Origin: Vombatus ursinus
Taxonomy: Eukaryota; Chordata; Mammalia; Diprotodontia; Vombatidae
Direction: 5' to 3'
DNA length: 64,000 nt
Assembly: GCF_900497805.2 (NCBI RefSeq)
Contig: NW_020954569.1
Location: 20,680,774-20,744,773 of the forward strand
Shown: positions 47,987-58,849 of the stretch, piece after piece
Numbering within the stretch: the stretch's first letter is position 1
How the letters are laid out: the number at the start of each line of letters is the position of its first letter
Position numbers and translations under genes: made by a program
The notes under the pieces: model-generated
The model's input: only the letters and a program-made list of their open reading frames with translations
What the model was told of the DNA's origin: nothing
Database searches by the model: none

Positions 47987-49268
47987 GGGCACAGAGTGAA
48001 TTGAAGATGAAGGGGTGCTATCTGGGGAATAAAATTGAGGAGTGAGATTGGATTATACTGGAAGAAGGAGACAGGGAGAGGTAGAATGTGATAAATTATC
48101 TCACATAAAACAGACAAGAAAAGGCTTTTACAGTGGAGAGGAAGTGGGGGAACGTGAGAGGGAATGAGTGAATCTTATTCTCATAGGATTTGGCTTAAAG
48201 AGAGAATAACATACACACTCAATTGGATATGGAAATCTATCTTACCCTACAGAAAAATAAGAAAGGATAGGGACAAGAGAGCAGGAGGATGATAAAGTAG
48301 AGAGCAGATTGGGGGAAGGGGGTAATCAGAAGCAACACTTCTGAGGAGGGACAGGGTCAAAAGAGAGAATAGAATAAATGGAGGGTGGGATAGGATGAAG
48401 GGAAATATACTTAGTCTTTCATAACATGACTACTATGGAAGTGTTTTGCATGACTACACATGTATAACCTGTGTCAAGTTGCTTGCCTTCTCAGTGAGGA
48501 TGGGTGGGGAGGGAGGAAGGAAGAAAATTTGGAACCCAAAGTTTTAAAAACAAAAATTAAAAAAATTGTTTTCACATGCAACTGGGAAATAAGATATGCA
48601 GGAAATGGGGTATAGAAATCTATCCTGCCCTGCAGGAAAATTGAATGGGAAGGGGATAAGAGAAGGCAGGAAAAGATAGAAGGGAGGGCAGATTAGGAGA
48701 ATGCATGCCATCTTGGGGTGGGGGAGGGGCAATATGGGGAGAAAATTTGGAACTCAAAATCTTATGGAAGTGAATATTGAAAACTAAAAATAAATAAATA
48801 AATACATGAATAAATAAACAAATTGAGCAGATGTTCCATATGAATTTACAGAAGGACATTAATGAGATAACCCCAGGAAAGGTGGCCATGGAAGAATTAT
48901 GATCAACATCACAGGTAAACATATCCACACCATTGAGAGCAAAGCACCTTTGTAATATCGGAAGATCATGTGATTTTTTTAAAAATACATAATAAAAACA
49001 TTTTGATAGGTCTTTCAGTTTTTATAGGATTTAGGCACAGAATATACTGTGCCTATCAGGCTACTCCTGTTGAAAGCAGACAAATCAAGTTAGCTTTTTT
49101 TCTTGATCCCAGTCAATGAAACTCTCTTTGTGACACTTCTTTAGATGAAACTCATGTTGAATTATTTTGCTTGTAACTAGAATGGAAATGCATATTGGGC
49201 CGATGACAGTTTCCAAATTTACCACTTAATAATTTGTCAGATAAAAAAGAATTTCACTGTTTGCTTTG

Positions 49269-49295
49269 TCTGTGTGTGTGTGTGTGTGTGTGTGT
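49269..49295. repeat. (GT)n microsatellite
   Basis: About 13 GT units. Confidence 0.93.
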
Positions 49296-49619
49296 AAGAG
49301 TGTGTATGAAATTTACAAGTCATATTCCTCACTTCCTCAAAGCCACATCCCTCAGTATTTATACTTCTTATAAGTTCTGTCCCATTGACCTCACATTTTA
49401 ATAATTGTCTTGATATTCTCTGATAATACTGATCAATCCTGATCAATTCTCTCTTTGAGGATAGGAGTGAGGGGAGTCAAAATGTTTCATTTCCAGAAGT
49501 TTAAGGAAGTTACAATGCTAAAACTCTATCAAGTAATACAGTGTTTCCTGAAATATAAAGAATATGATAAATTAGCTCTTATTCAGAAGCTCACTGATAA
49601 TTTTTTAACTACTTGGAAA

Positions 49620-52600
49620 TTATTTTTATTTTTATTTTTTTACAATTTTACAATTATATGTATTTTTTTCCCTTTCTCTGAAGGTAGAAAGCATGTTTTA
49701 TCATGAGTCGTTTAGAATTGTACCAGATCATTGCATTGCTGAGAATAGCTAAATCGTTCACAGTTGATCATTATATAATATTGCTGGATAATGTTTTGTT
49801 TTTTTTTCTGTTTCAACATGCTTTCAATGTCCAATGTTCTTTTGTTTCTGCTCACTTTACTTTGCATCAGTTCACGTGAGTCTTCCTAGGTTTTTCTCAA
49901 AATGTGGTGCTCATCATTACTTATAGCATAATATTATTCCATCACAAGCAAATATTACAGTTTGTTCAGTTATTTCCCAGTTGATGGTCATTTCTTCAAT
50001 TTCCATTTTGTTGCACCATGAAAAAAGGGCTGATATAAAATATTTTCTTATATATATTTCCTTTTCCTTTTTTCATCTTTTTGGCATATTGTTCTAGTAG
50101 TTGTGTTGCTGAGTACATGTACAAGTTTATATCCTTTTGGGACTATTTCCAAATTGTTTTACAGTATGGTTGGATCACTGCACAACCCCACCAACAATGC
50201 TTTAGTGTTCCAATATTACTATATACCCTCCAGCATTTGTCATTTTCTTTTTTCTGTCATATTAGTTAATGTTATAAGTGTGAGGTGGTACCTCCAAGTT
50301 TTTTTTTTAACTTCCATTTCCCTAAACAATAGTAATTTAGAACATCTTTTCATATGACTACAGAGAGTTTTGATTTCTTCATCTGAACACTACCTGTTCA
50401 TATTCTTTAACCATTTTTTGATAAGGGGATGTCTCATATTCTTATACATTTTACTAAATTCTCTATACATTTGAGAAATAATACCTTTATCAGAGAAACT
50501 TGATGTAAAAATTTCCTACATTTTCTGCTTTCCTTCATCTTGGTTTTGTTTGTCCAAAAACTTTTTACCTTCATATAATCAAAAATATCCGTTTTCATAT
50601 CTGGTAATGCTCTCTATCATTTATTGCATCATCAATTCATCCCTTTTTCATAGATTTCACAGATAAACTATCCCATGCTCCCCTAAATTGCTTATGGTAT
50701 CACCCTTTATATCTGACTTATATACCATGTGGTATAAGATTTTAGTCTATACAAGTTTCTGACAAATTGCTTTCCAGTTTCCACAGCACTTTTTGTTTTG
50801 TTTTGTTTTGTTTTGTTTGTCAAAAGTGAGTTCTGCTCCCCAAACCTTGGATTGTTGGATTAATCAAACACTAGATTACTATGACCATTTTCTATTGTGT
50901 ATTGTGTTCCTAATCTATTTCACTGATCCACCATTCTGTTTCTTAGTCAATACCAGATTGGTCTAATGTCTACCACTTTGTAATAGAGTTTTAGATATGG
51001 TAGTTATTATAAATGAAATGTCTCTTTTGCCCTCTGAAATATTATATTCCAAGCCCAGTGGTCTCTTAATGTAGAAGCTGCTAAATCTTCTGTTATCCTG
51101 ATTGTGTTTCGACAATACTTGAATTGTTTCTTTCTGGCTGCTTGTGATATTTTCTCCTTCACTTGGGAACTCTGGAACTTGGTTACAATATTCCTAGGAG
51201 TTTTTGTTTGGGGATCTCTTTCAGGAGGTGATTGGTGGATTCTTCCAATTTCTATTTTACCCTTTGGTTCTAGAATATCAGGGCAGTTTTCCTTGATCAT
51301 TCTTCAAAGATGATATCTAGTCTCTTTTTTTGATCATGAATTTCTATCTCATGGATGTATTTTCCAGGTCAGTTGTTTTTTTCCAATGAGATATTTCACA
51401 GTGCCTTCTATTTTTTAATTCTTTTGGTTTTGTTTTAAAATGTCTTGATTTCTCATAAAGTCACTAGTTTCCAATTGCTCCATTCTAATTTTTCAGAAAG
51501 TATTTTCTTCAGTAAGCTTTTGGACTTCCTTTTCCTTTTGGCTAATTCTGCTTTTTAAGGCATTCTACTCCTCATTGGCTTTTTGGACCTCTTTTGCCAT
51601 TTGAGTTAGGCTATTTTTAAGGTGTTATTTTCTTCAATATGTTTTTTTGGTTTCCTTTAGCAAGCTTAACTAGTTTTTCATGGTTTTCTTACATGACTCT
51701 CATTTCTTTTCTCAGTTTTTCCTCTACTTCTCTTACTTGCTTCTCAAAATCCCTTTTGAGCTCTTCCATGGCCTGGGACTGATTCATATTTTTCTTGGAG
51801 GCTTTAGATGTAGGAGCTTTGACTTTGTTGTTTTCTTCTGGTCGTATGTTTTGATCTTCTTTGTTACCAAAGAAAGATTCTATGGTCTGACATTTTTGTG
51901 CACAGTTTGCTCATGATCCCAGCCAATTACTTGAGTTTGAAACTCTTTGTTTGTTAAGGTAGGGCTCTGCTTCCAGTATGGAGAATGAACTATCCCAAGT
52001 TTCAGGAGTTTTCTGCAGCTGTTTTCAGAGATACTTCTAGGGACCTGTAAGTTTTCAGTTCTTCCAAGGAGGTATGATCAAGAGCGAAGTGTTTACTCCT
52101 TTCCTGGCCTGTGCTGTGGTCTATGAGGGACCACAAGCACTCTTTTCTGCCTTGGAACTGTGAGGAGGATTCCCTCTCCACTGCCACCACAAGCTCCACC
52201 ACTCCAGCGCTGCTCCTCTCCCCAGGACCACCAACCAGAACTGTGACCCAGATCTAAGCATAGGCAAAGCAAGATAATCTTGCCTCAGTACCAGCAAAGA
52301 GATTCCTACAATCCCCCTCTGATTAACCACTCAATTCCCCCTCAGTCTGTTGCTGTGGAAGCAGCTGTCCTGGGGCGTGTTGGGGCTGGGGCTGAGACCA
52401 AGCTTCTCTCTCACTTCAGTCACAGACTTTTCCTACTGACCTTCTAAGTTGTCTTTGGCATTTATGGATTGAGAATTCTGGAAACTGCCACCACTCCCCA
52501 TGATTCAGTCCTCTGAGACCTGCTCCAGGTTTGATGAGGCCTGGTTTTTGCCATGCTCCCATGCTGAATTCTTTCCCAGCCTAGTGTGATAGACCTTTCT

Positions 52601-52765
52601 AATCAACCATCCAGGTTGTCTTGCGCTAGAAATTTGTTTCACTCTGTGTTTTTGTGAGTCCTGCTGCTTTAGAATTTGTTTAGAGCTATTTTTTTCAGAT
52701 ATTGGAGGGGTTTCGGGGAGAGCTCAAGCCTGTCACTGCTTTTACTCTGCCATATTAGCTCTACC
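49620..52765 (-). mobile_element. L1 LINE with most of ORF2 deleted
   Basis: Minus strand, right to left: 5' UTR from about 52765, ORF1 (about 52000-51020), then a direct jump at about 51010 into ORF2 C-terminal sequence ('aaattatttcccaaaagga'-type text near 50150), and 3' UTR to about 49620. The endonuclease and RT-coding middle (roughly 3 kb) is missing. Unlike the copies at 31 kb and 48 kb, the 0.5-kb middle block is absent, so this is a different deletion. A (TTTTG)n run is at 50788-50819. Confidence 0.85.
51007..52000 (-). pseudogene. L1 ORF1p remnant
   Basis: The minus-strand frame 51007-51300 reads 'PRNIVTKFQSSQVKEKISQA' then 'ARKKQFKY' and 'EDLAASTLRDHWAWNIIFQR', the ORF1p C-terminal domain. 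The coiled-coil part is at about 51540-51800. It is closely related to the ORF1 of copy B at 46.7 kb. Broken. Confidence 0.82.
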
Positions 52766-52835
52766 CTGTGGGTGTATTTTATATATTGCAAGTTGCTAAA
52801 GTTCCAAATTATTTCAGCTAGTGAATAACTATAGA

Positions 52836-53148
52836 AAATAAAAAATACTTGATTGTCTATCTGGTCAAGACATACTCAGCAATTATATGAACAAAATTAC
52901 AAAACACTTTTTGTACAAATAAAATCGATTTAATAATTGGAAAAATATTAATATTTCGTGGGTAGGCTAAGCCAATATAATAAAAATGATAATTCTACCT
53001 AAATTAATTATTTATTCAGTTCAATAACAAACTATCAAAATTATTTTATAGAGCTGCAAAAAAAAATAAGAATTCATTTGGAAGAATGAGAGAACAAGAA
53101 TAGCTAGAGAATCAATGAAAAAAATGTGAAGGAAAGTGCTTTGGTTTT
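52836..53148 (+). mobile_element. L1 ORF2 internal fragment, sense
   Basis: The blocks 'tactcagcaattatatgaac', 'aaaattacaaaacacttttt', 'gggtaggctaagccaatata' and 'tcatttggaagaatgagaga' match the part of L1 ORF2 just downstream of the RT palm. Only about 310 bp is present. It lies between two minus-strand L1 pieces and abuts the ORF1 end of the right-hand one. Confidence 0.78.
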
Positions 53149-54738
53149 ACCTCACTGTGGTTCCACAATATTTGAATTGTTTCTTTCTGTTTACTTGCAA
53201 TATTTTGATATTCCTGGGTGTTTTCATTTTTAGGATCTCTTTCAGGAAGTGATCAGTGGGTTCTTTGCATTTCTATTTTACCCTCTGGTTCTAGGATGTA
53301 GATTTCCTCTATGATTTCTTGAAATATTAGGTCTTCTCCCTCCATCTTTTTTTTATCATGACTTTCAGTTAGTCCAATAACTGTAAAATTGTTTCTCCTC
53401 AATCTGTTTGCCAGATCAGTTGTTTTTCAACTGAGATATTTTACATTATCTTCTATTTTTCTTCTTTTGAACTGTTTTATTATTTCATGGAGTCATTAGC
53501 TTGCACTTGCAAAATTTTAATTTTTAAGAAATTATTTTGTTCAGTGAGCTTCTATACTTCCTTTTCCATTTGATCAATCCTACTTTTAAGGAGTTTTTTC
53601 TTCTCCCATGAATTTTTGTATGGTCTTTTCCATTTGGCCAATTCTACTTTTTAAGAAGTTCTCTTTAGTGTTTTTTTGTTCTTCCTTTTACTACTTGCTG
53701 CAATCTGTTTTTTTAAGATGTTATTTTCTTCAGTATTTTTTATGCCTCTTTTACTATGCTATTGACTTTTTTCACTCTTTGCATCACTCTCATTTCTTTC
53801 TCCAGTTTTCCCCTACATTTATTATTTTTTTTTATTTTAAGAATCTTTTTTTTTCAGCTCTTCTAGGGCCTGAGACCAATTTAAATCTTTCTTCGATGCT
53901 TGCATGTAGCTGTTTTGATTTCATTGTCTTCTGAGTTTCTGTTTTGATATTCTTTGCCACTAAAGTAACTTTCTATGATCAGTCTTTTTTTGATATTATT
54001 GTTTACTTTATTATTTTTATTATTTATTTATTTCTTTATTATTTCTTTATCATTATTACTTCATTATTTCTTTACTTTCAACTTTAGTTTAAAGTAAGAC
54101 TCTGCTCCTGGGGTGAAGATGATATTGTCCAAATTTTCAGGTTTTTTTGTGCTGCTGATTTCAGAGCTAACTCTGAGGGTCTTCATACTCTCAGTTTTTC
54201 CAATGTGGTATCATCTAAGGACATGTGATCGCTGCTGTCCTGGCCTATGCTCTTGTCTGTGAGTGATCAGAAGCACTTTTTACTCTACCTGGAACCTAGA
54301 CCAAAGTCAGCATTCCCACTAATGCTCCTTCTTGCTCTAGGGCTGTGTTCTAGAATTGTGTGTGGGCAATGCTACAGAGTCCTGTTCCCAGTGCCAGCAA
54401 AATGTCCTCTGTTATCTCTTTCTGACCAGTTGTCTGACCCTCTTACCTTCTGTGGGCTGAGAGCTCCAGAAGCCACAGCCACCACAGATTCATCTGACCT
54501 AAAGGCCTGCTTCTAGCTTGCTGGGTGAGACCTGTACTAGCCTTTGCTCCACTCTCACCCAGTGAGGCAGACCTTTTTTAGAGGCTTTCCAAGTTGTCAT
54601 GGACTGGAAAATTGCTTCATACAGTCCTTTTGTTGGTTCTGCTGCTTCAGAATTCATTTTGAGGTATTATGTTAACATTGTTTGTAGATGAATTTGGAAG
54701 AGTTCTGACAAATGCCTTTACTCTGCCATCTTGTCTCC
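53149..54738 (-). mobile_element. L1 5' UTR + ORF1 without 3' end
   Basis: Minus strand: the 5' terminus 'ggagacaagatggcagag' is at 54738-54721, the 5' UTR runs to about 54080, and ORF1 runs to about 53150 ('tgtttctttctgtttacttg' is the inverted C-terminal domain). There is no ORF2 or 3' UTR on its 3' side, where a sense ORF2 fragment is joined. More diverged than the 49.6-52.8 kb copy, so probably older. Confidence 0.8.
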
Positions 54739-56740
54739 TAAAAATAAGCCCTTAATGATTTATCAATTAATTAGATTAATGAAGAAATTATGCATGTCCC
54801 CTGCTTTTTGTTCTAATTGTTTTTAGTGAAAGGAGATCATGTTAGAACATGCTTAAAATTCTCCAAAAAACTAATGACCATTTTTTTTTTGAAGATAAAC
54901 AAATTCTTTCTGCTTGGTAGTTATGCTTTGTTTAAAAAATCCCACTCTATCTAATCATTTATGTTTTATAAGAATGACATACTCTTTTGTTTTTACACAG
55001 TTAACATACTGTTATTCTGTTATACTACATTTTTTCGGCATTATGATTTTGTATTCATTTGATAAATAGTCTTATACACTGTTTATTTTCCTTCTCTAGA
55101 GAGCATGGAAGATGGTTCGTAGTCATATGTATTCAAAATTTACTCAGGATAATAAGAGAATTAAAAGCAAAATACAAAAATTCACATGTTACCAGAGCCT
55201 CTAGCCTTGGTTCTTTCAAATAAAATCTTAGAAAAAGCATGGATTTCCCCCCATAGGAAAACTTTGTGCACTATATTCACAATGTCTTATTAAGTTAATA
55301 ATAAAAACAGCTTACAATGGTTATTTTATGTTATCTTTAAGATTGTTTATCGTATTTGTGTTTACTTACCATTTTTAAAATACTAAAAACAAAGTAATCA
55401 GTACTTTAATTTAGAAAAAGTGGGATCTTTGTGTTTAGAAATTCAGATTATGAATAAACATCCCAATTCTATTCTTCTAGCATTTGGGTCAAACCACATA
55501 CCAAGGGGAAAAATAATCATTTCTCATTTGTCTTAATACAGTGCTAGAGATGGAAGGAAGAAGAAGACATTACTAGTTTTACAGTGTCTAATTCTACTTC
55601 TCTGTTCCTAAGTGGGAAAGCACTCAGAGAAGTACACCTCGAGTGTTTCCATTTTTCCCCTCCCCTACATTGTCTTATTTCACCCTTTTTTTCCCTTTTC
55701 CTTACATTTCAATTGCTACATGGAGGATTGTGATAGAATTCTGGATGAGAGTGGATGAGAGAGGAATAGATACAAAATAGGATAAAATGGAATGGTGAAC
55801 AGAATTAGAAGGAAACCATCCCAATTCCTTTTTCCCTTAAAAAAAACTTTCATCAATTGATTGACTTTCTCTTAAGTCTGTTTTCTCTTTTTAGCAACAC
55901 CTCTTCCTTAAAGATATTTCTTGACACATGGTACAAGCATTTTAAACAACCATCCACTTCTCTGTGCTCCTCTCAATGGACTTATACCTCAAACACTGAA
56001 GATAGATGAGACTCTATAGTTAGTTATTATTATTGGAAATTTCATGGCAATAACTTTCCAGCAGCTATATGATCTGAGGAGACTGAAAAATATCAATTCC
56101 CCTAATAACTACAATGTGTACAGTGATTATGCTGATGAGTTTGATTAAAAATTTTCATCATCACTTATAGAGAAAGAACCATTGGAAAGAGGTCAGTAGC
56201 TAGCTTTAGTACCCAAATCAAGATTTGATATAAATCATACTCAATACTTTTTTTTTTACTTTTCCATCATTCCAAAACTATCTCTAGCTGCTACAAATAT
56301 AGTTTAATCATGATGAGGTACATCCATGAAAAGAAAAATTAACAGATCTCAAATCTTCCTATAATTGCAATATTTGAATAAATAGTTAAACCATAATTAG
56401 TTTCCATTCACATCTTCCATATAATGAAGTTGAACTCAGTAATGAGATATGCATTATTTTATAAAACTATAAATTCACTCAGTCCTAAAATTATTATGCT
56501 GGGAAAATAGGGATCCAAGTTCCATTTTACCATTGATGAACCCTGTGACCTTGGACAAGACCTTAACCTAATCCTAAAGAATAATAACTAAATGAATATT
56601 CTCACAGTAGTAAGATTTCCACAGCAAGGACTCTGACATCCCAAAAGATGTTGTTAAAAGTAAGAATAACCCATTGAGCACTTTGGAGGAAACTCCCAGA
56701 TTTAATACAAGATATTATTCATCCTTATTCATCTGCTGCC
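54739..56740. other. Gene-free AT-rich interval
   Basis: No exon, RNA gene or confident repeat was seen. A weak MIR-like phrase ('ccctgtgaccttggacaaga') lies at about 56539-56575. Confidence 0.4.
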
Positions 56741-57392
56741 TGTGGTAGGTGAAAAAAGAAATGACTGAGGAAAATAAAGGTTCAATCTTCTGAGCATATT
56801 AGTTTATTAAGCAATGTATGACAGTTGCCCAACAAACCAGGACAAGTCTTCCTCAACTTAGGCCCTGATTCCCAATATAGGGGAGGCAGATTTTTATACT
56901 TCTAAAAGCAATTATTCAAACAGGGCCAATTAATTAAAAGTACAGTACAGTACATCATTAGGTAACCTGACTTCTTATTGGATGAAAGATTAGGGACTTT
57001 GCAAATTAGGACAGTGAGAGTGAACAGGACAAATCTCCTGAATTCAGAAAAGGAGGTGTCCCATTCCCTAAGTATCAGAAAATAATCAAGAGAACATGAA
57101 AACAACTGATTGATCAGTAAGGGGCCAGTTTTCAGTAAAACATATGGGTTGTTTGAGATATGCAGTTGTGAGAAAACTCCTTGAGATCTTTGGATCTTAC
57201 AGGCTTTCTGGTTAGCACAGTGCACAGGCTAGGTTCAAACAATACAAGGTTTTCTCCTACTTCCCAGAATTGTATAAAGTTTTCTCACAGAACAGAATTT
57301 GAGCTAGACCCATAATTGATTACATAAGGAACTGAGTTAGCTCCAGAACTGATTCACAAAATAGTCAACGTGGTTAACTCAATCCCCACAAT
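56741..57392 (-). mobile_element. Solo LTR of an endogenous retrovirus-like element
   Basis: On the minus strand it begins 'tgtggggattgagttaacc' and ends 'cacctaccaca' (TG…CA). It has a CCAAT-like 'catccaataagaag', a TATA-like 'agtataaaaatctgcc' and an AATAAA signal in 'gcttaataaactaat', in LTR order over about 650 bp. No internal region adjoins it on either side, so it is a solo LTR. No flanking short duplication was evident, and the family is unassigned. Confidence 0.65.
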
Positions 57393-57499
57393 TAAACTTT
57401 TGATTATCTAATCTCAATTTCCTCATATCCTGAATTTTTTTTTCAATTTTATACATATACACTTCCCCAGTTTAGATTCATCAACTTTAATCTCATGAC

Positions 57500-57872
57500 C
57501 ATGCTGCTAACTCAAGGCTTAATTGACACTACCTCCTTCACCCAAGTCTCCTCTCTGATTGGAGGTAGAGTGCCAAATTCCTACCAATGTCTTCCTTCTT
57601 AGACAACAGAAACTAGACTTTTGGGTTCGCTCCATTTAGAATATGTTGCCCTGCCTGTTGTTCTTCAAATCCACAGAACAAAATGACCCTGTGCTGGTAG
57701 CCAGATGCTTCACCCTCCACTTTGCTTTCTCTTTATGTGTGGTGTCTCTCTCAGTTAGATTGTAAGTTCATCAAGGACATGGATTGTCTGTCTTTTAATT
57801 CATTGTATCCTCAGATTTTAGCATGGTGTCTGGCACATAGTAGACAGTTAATAAATGTTTATTGGATTGAAT
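57500..57872 (+). repeat. L2 LINE 3' end
   Basis: The sense text 'tagattgtaagttcatcaag', 'gacatggattgtctgtcttt', 'gcatggtgtctggcacatag' and 'ttaataaatgtttattgg' is the L2 3' end. The preceding 'agtctcctctctgattggag' part is less certain. Confidence 0.7.
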
Positions 57873-58424
57873 TGGATACTCCAGTCATCTAAGGTAATAG
57901 TGATGTATCATTAATATTTTCATGGGAGGATTTACAGAATTGAGGACTTGAAAGTTATATTAGCTTCTAGAGATGGTACAGTAAATTTGGTACTCCATTT
58001 GGCATTTTTTATGTCTATCCCTGTTATTTTACTTCGGATTATTTTCAAAAGATCTTTGATTTCATCTTTATGTTCATTCTTTGTCTCAATGCAAATTGAA
58101 ATCTCTATACCTATATATATATATATATTACTAGAAAGTCTTATGAGTTGCTATGGTTAAAAAAAAATCCATCACTCAGTAGTTAATTAGGTGATTAGCT
58201 TTGCCAAAATTACTAAATAGAATCTCACTCTACCACTGGACAACTTGTCAAATATTCATTAAACCAAAACCATATCCTAACATTCTGGTAGAACAGGTTA
58301 TTCTATTTATCAATTCCACACTTTGGTATTTCAATAGAACTGCAATTCTCATTGATATGGGTGCTCATCTAATAGTGCAAATTGAAACCACTCCGATCTG
58401 CAACTGAATCCTATTTTTGATATT

Positions 58425-58578
58425 GTCTTTCTCCATTGTAATTCAAGCTCCTTGAGGGCAAGGGTTATGTCCCTTTTTGTATTTATATCCCTAGCAGTGA
58501 ACACAGTGTTTGGCACACAGTAAGCACTTTAAAAGATTTTCATTCATCCATTCATTTATTCACTCATTCATTTATTCT
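58425..58578 (+). repeat. L2 LINE 3' end
   Basis: The blocks 'attcaagctccttgagggca', 'agggttatgtccctttttgt', 'acagtgtttggcacacagta' and a terminal run of TTCATTCA-like units match the L2 3' terminus. Confidence 0.75.
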
Positions 58579-58849
58579 ACTTGAGTAGAATATTAAGTCT
58601 TCGATGAAACTTAAAAAACTCAAATCTTCTAAGGAGGGAGCCTCTCTCTATGCACTCTAGTTCTCTTTGTCTCTATGTGGCAGTAATGTTCAAAGGTTTC
58701 TCTCGCTCTCTCTCACTCTCTCGGTGTCTTATGTGTGAGTGCTCTCAGAGTTATTCAAAGTATTTAAAAGCAAATTGCTTGTTATAGTCTTTTAAATATT
58801 TTTAATTTATTATTTTATTTTTTAACTTTTTTATCTTTTTAAATTGTTA

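Larger units (their letters stand above)
46000..48815 (+). mobile_element. HAL1-like L1, copy B (5' UTR, ORF1, 3' UTR; no ORF2)
   Basis: The element starts with 'ttctaaacaaattctaaagc', some 85 bp inside the 5' end seen in the L1 at 52.7 kb. It continues through a 5' UTR (to about 46740), ORF1 (about 46740-47860), a (TAGA)n run (47946-47986), the 0.5-kb middle block, the L1 3' UTR (48415-48580) and a second 3'-UTR-like end (48590-48780), then an AAATA-rich tail. ORF2 is wholly absent, so it depended on L1 for mobility. Its structure matches the half-L1 (HAL1) type described in other mammals. Confidence 0.85.

Noticed and set aside
45050-48815. Simple twin-priming (5' inversion) of one L1 RNA as the source of the inverted arrangement
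   Set aside because: Twin priming inverts an upstream segment and does not duplicate the 3' end. Here both arms contain the same 3' UTR and tail.
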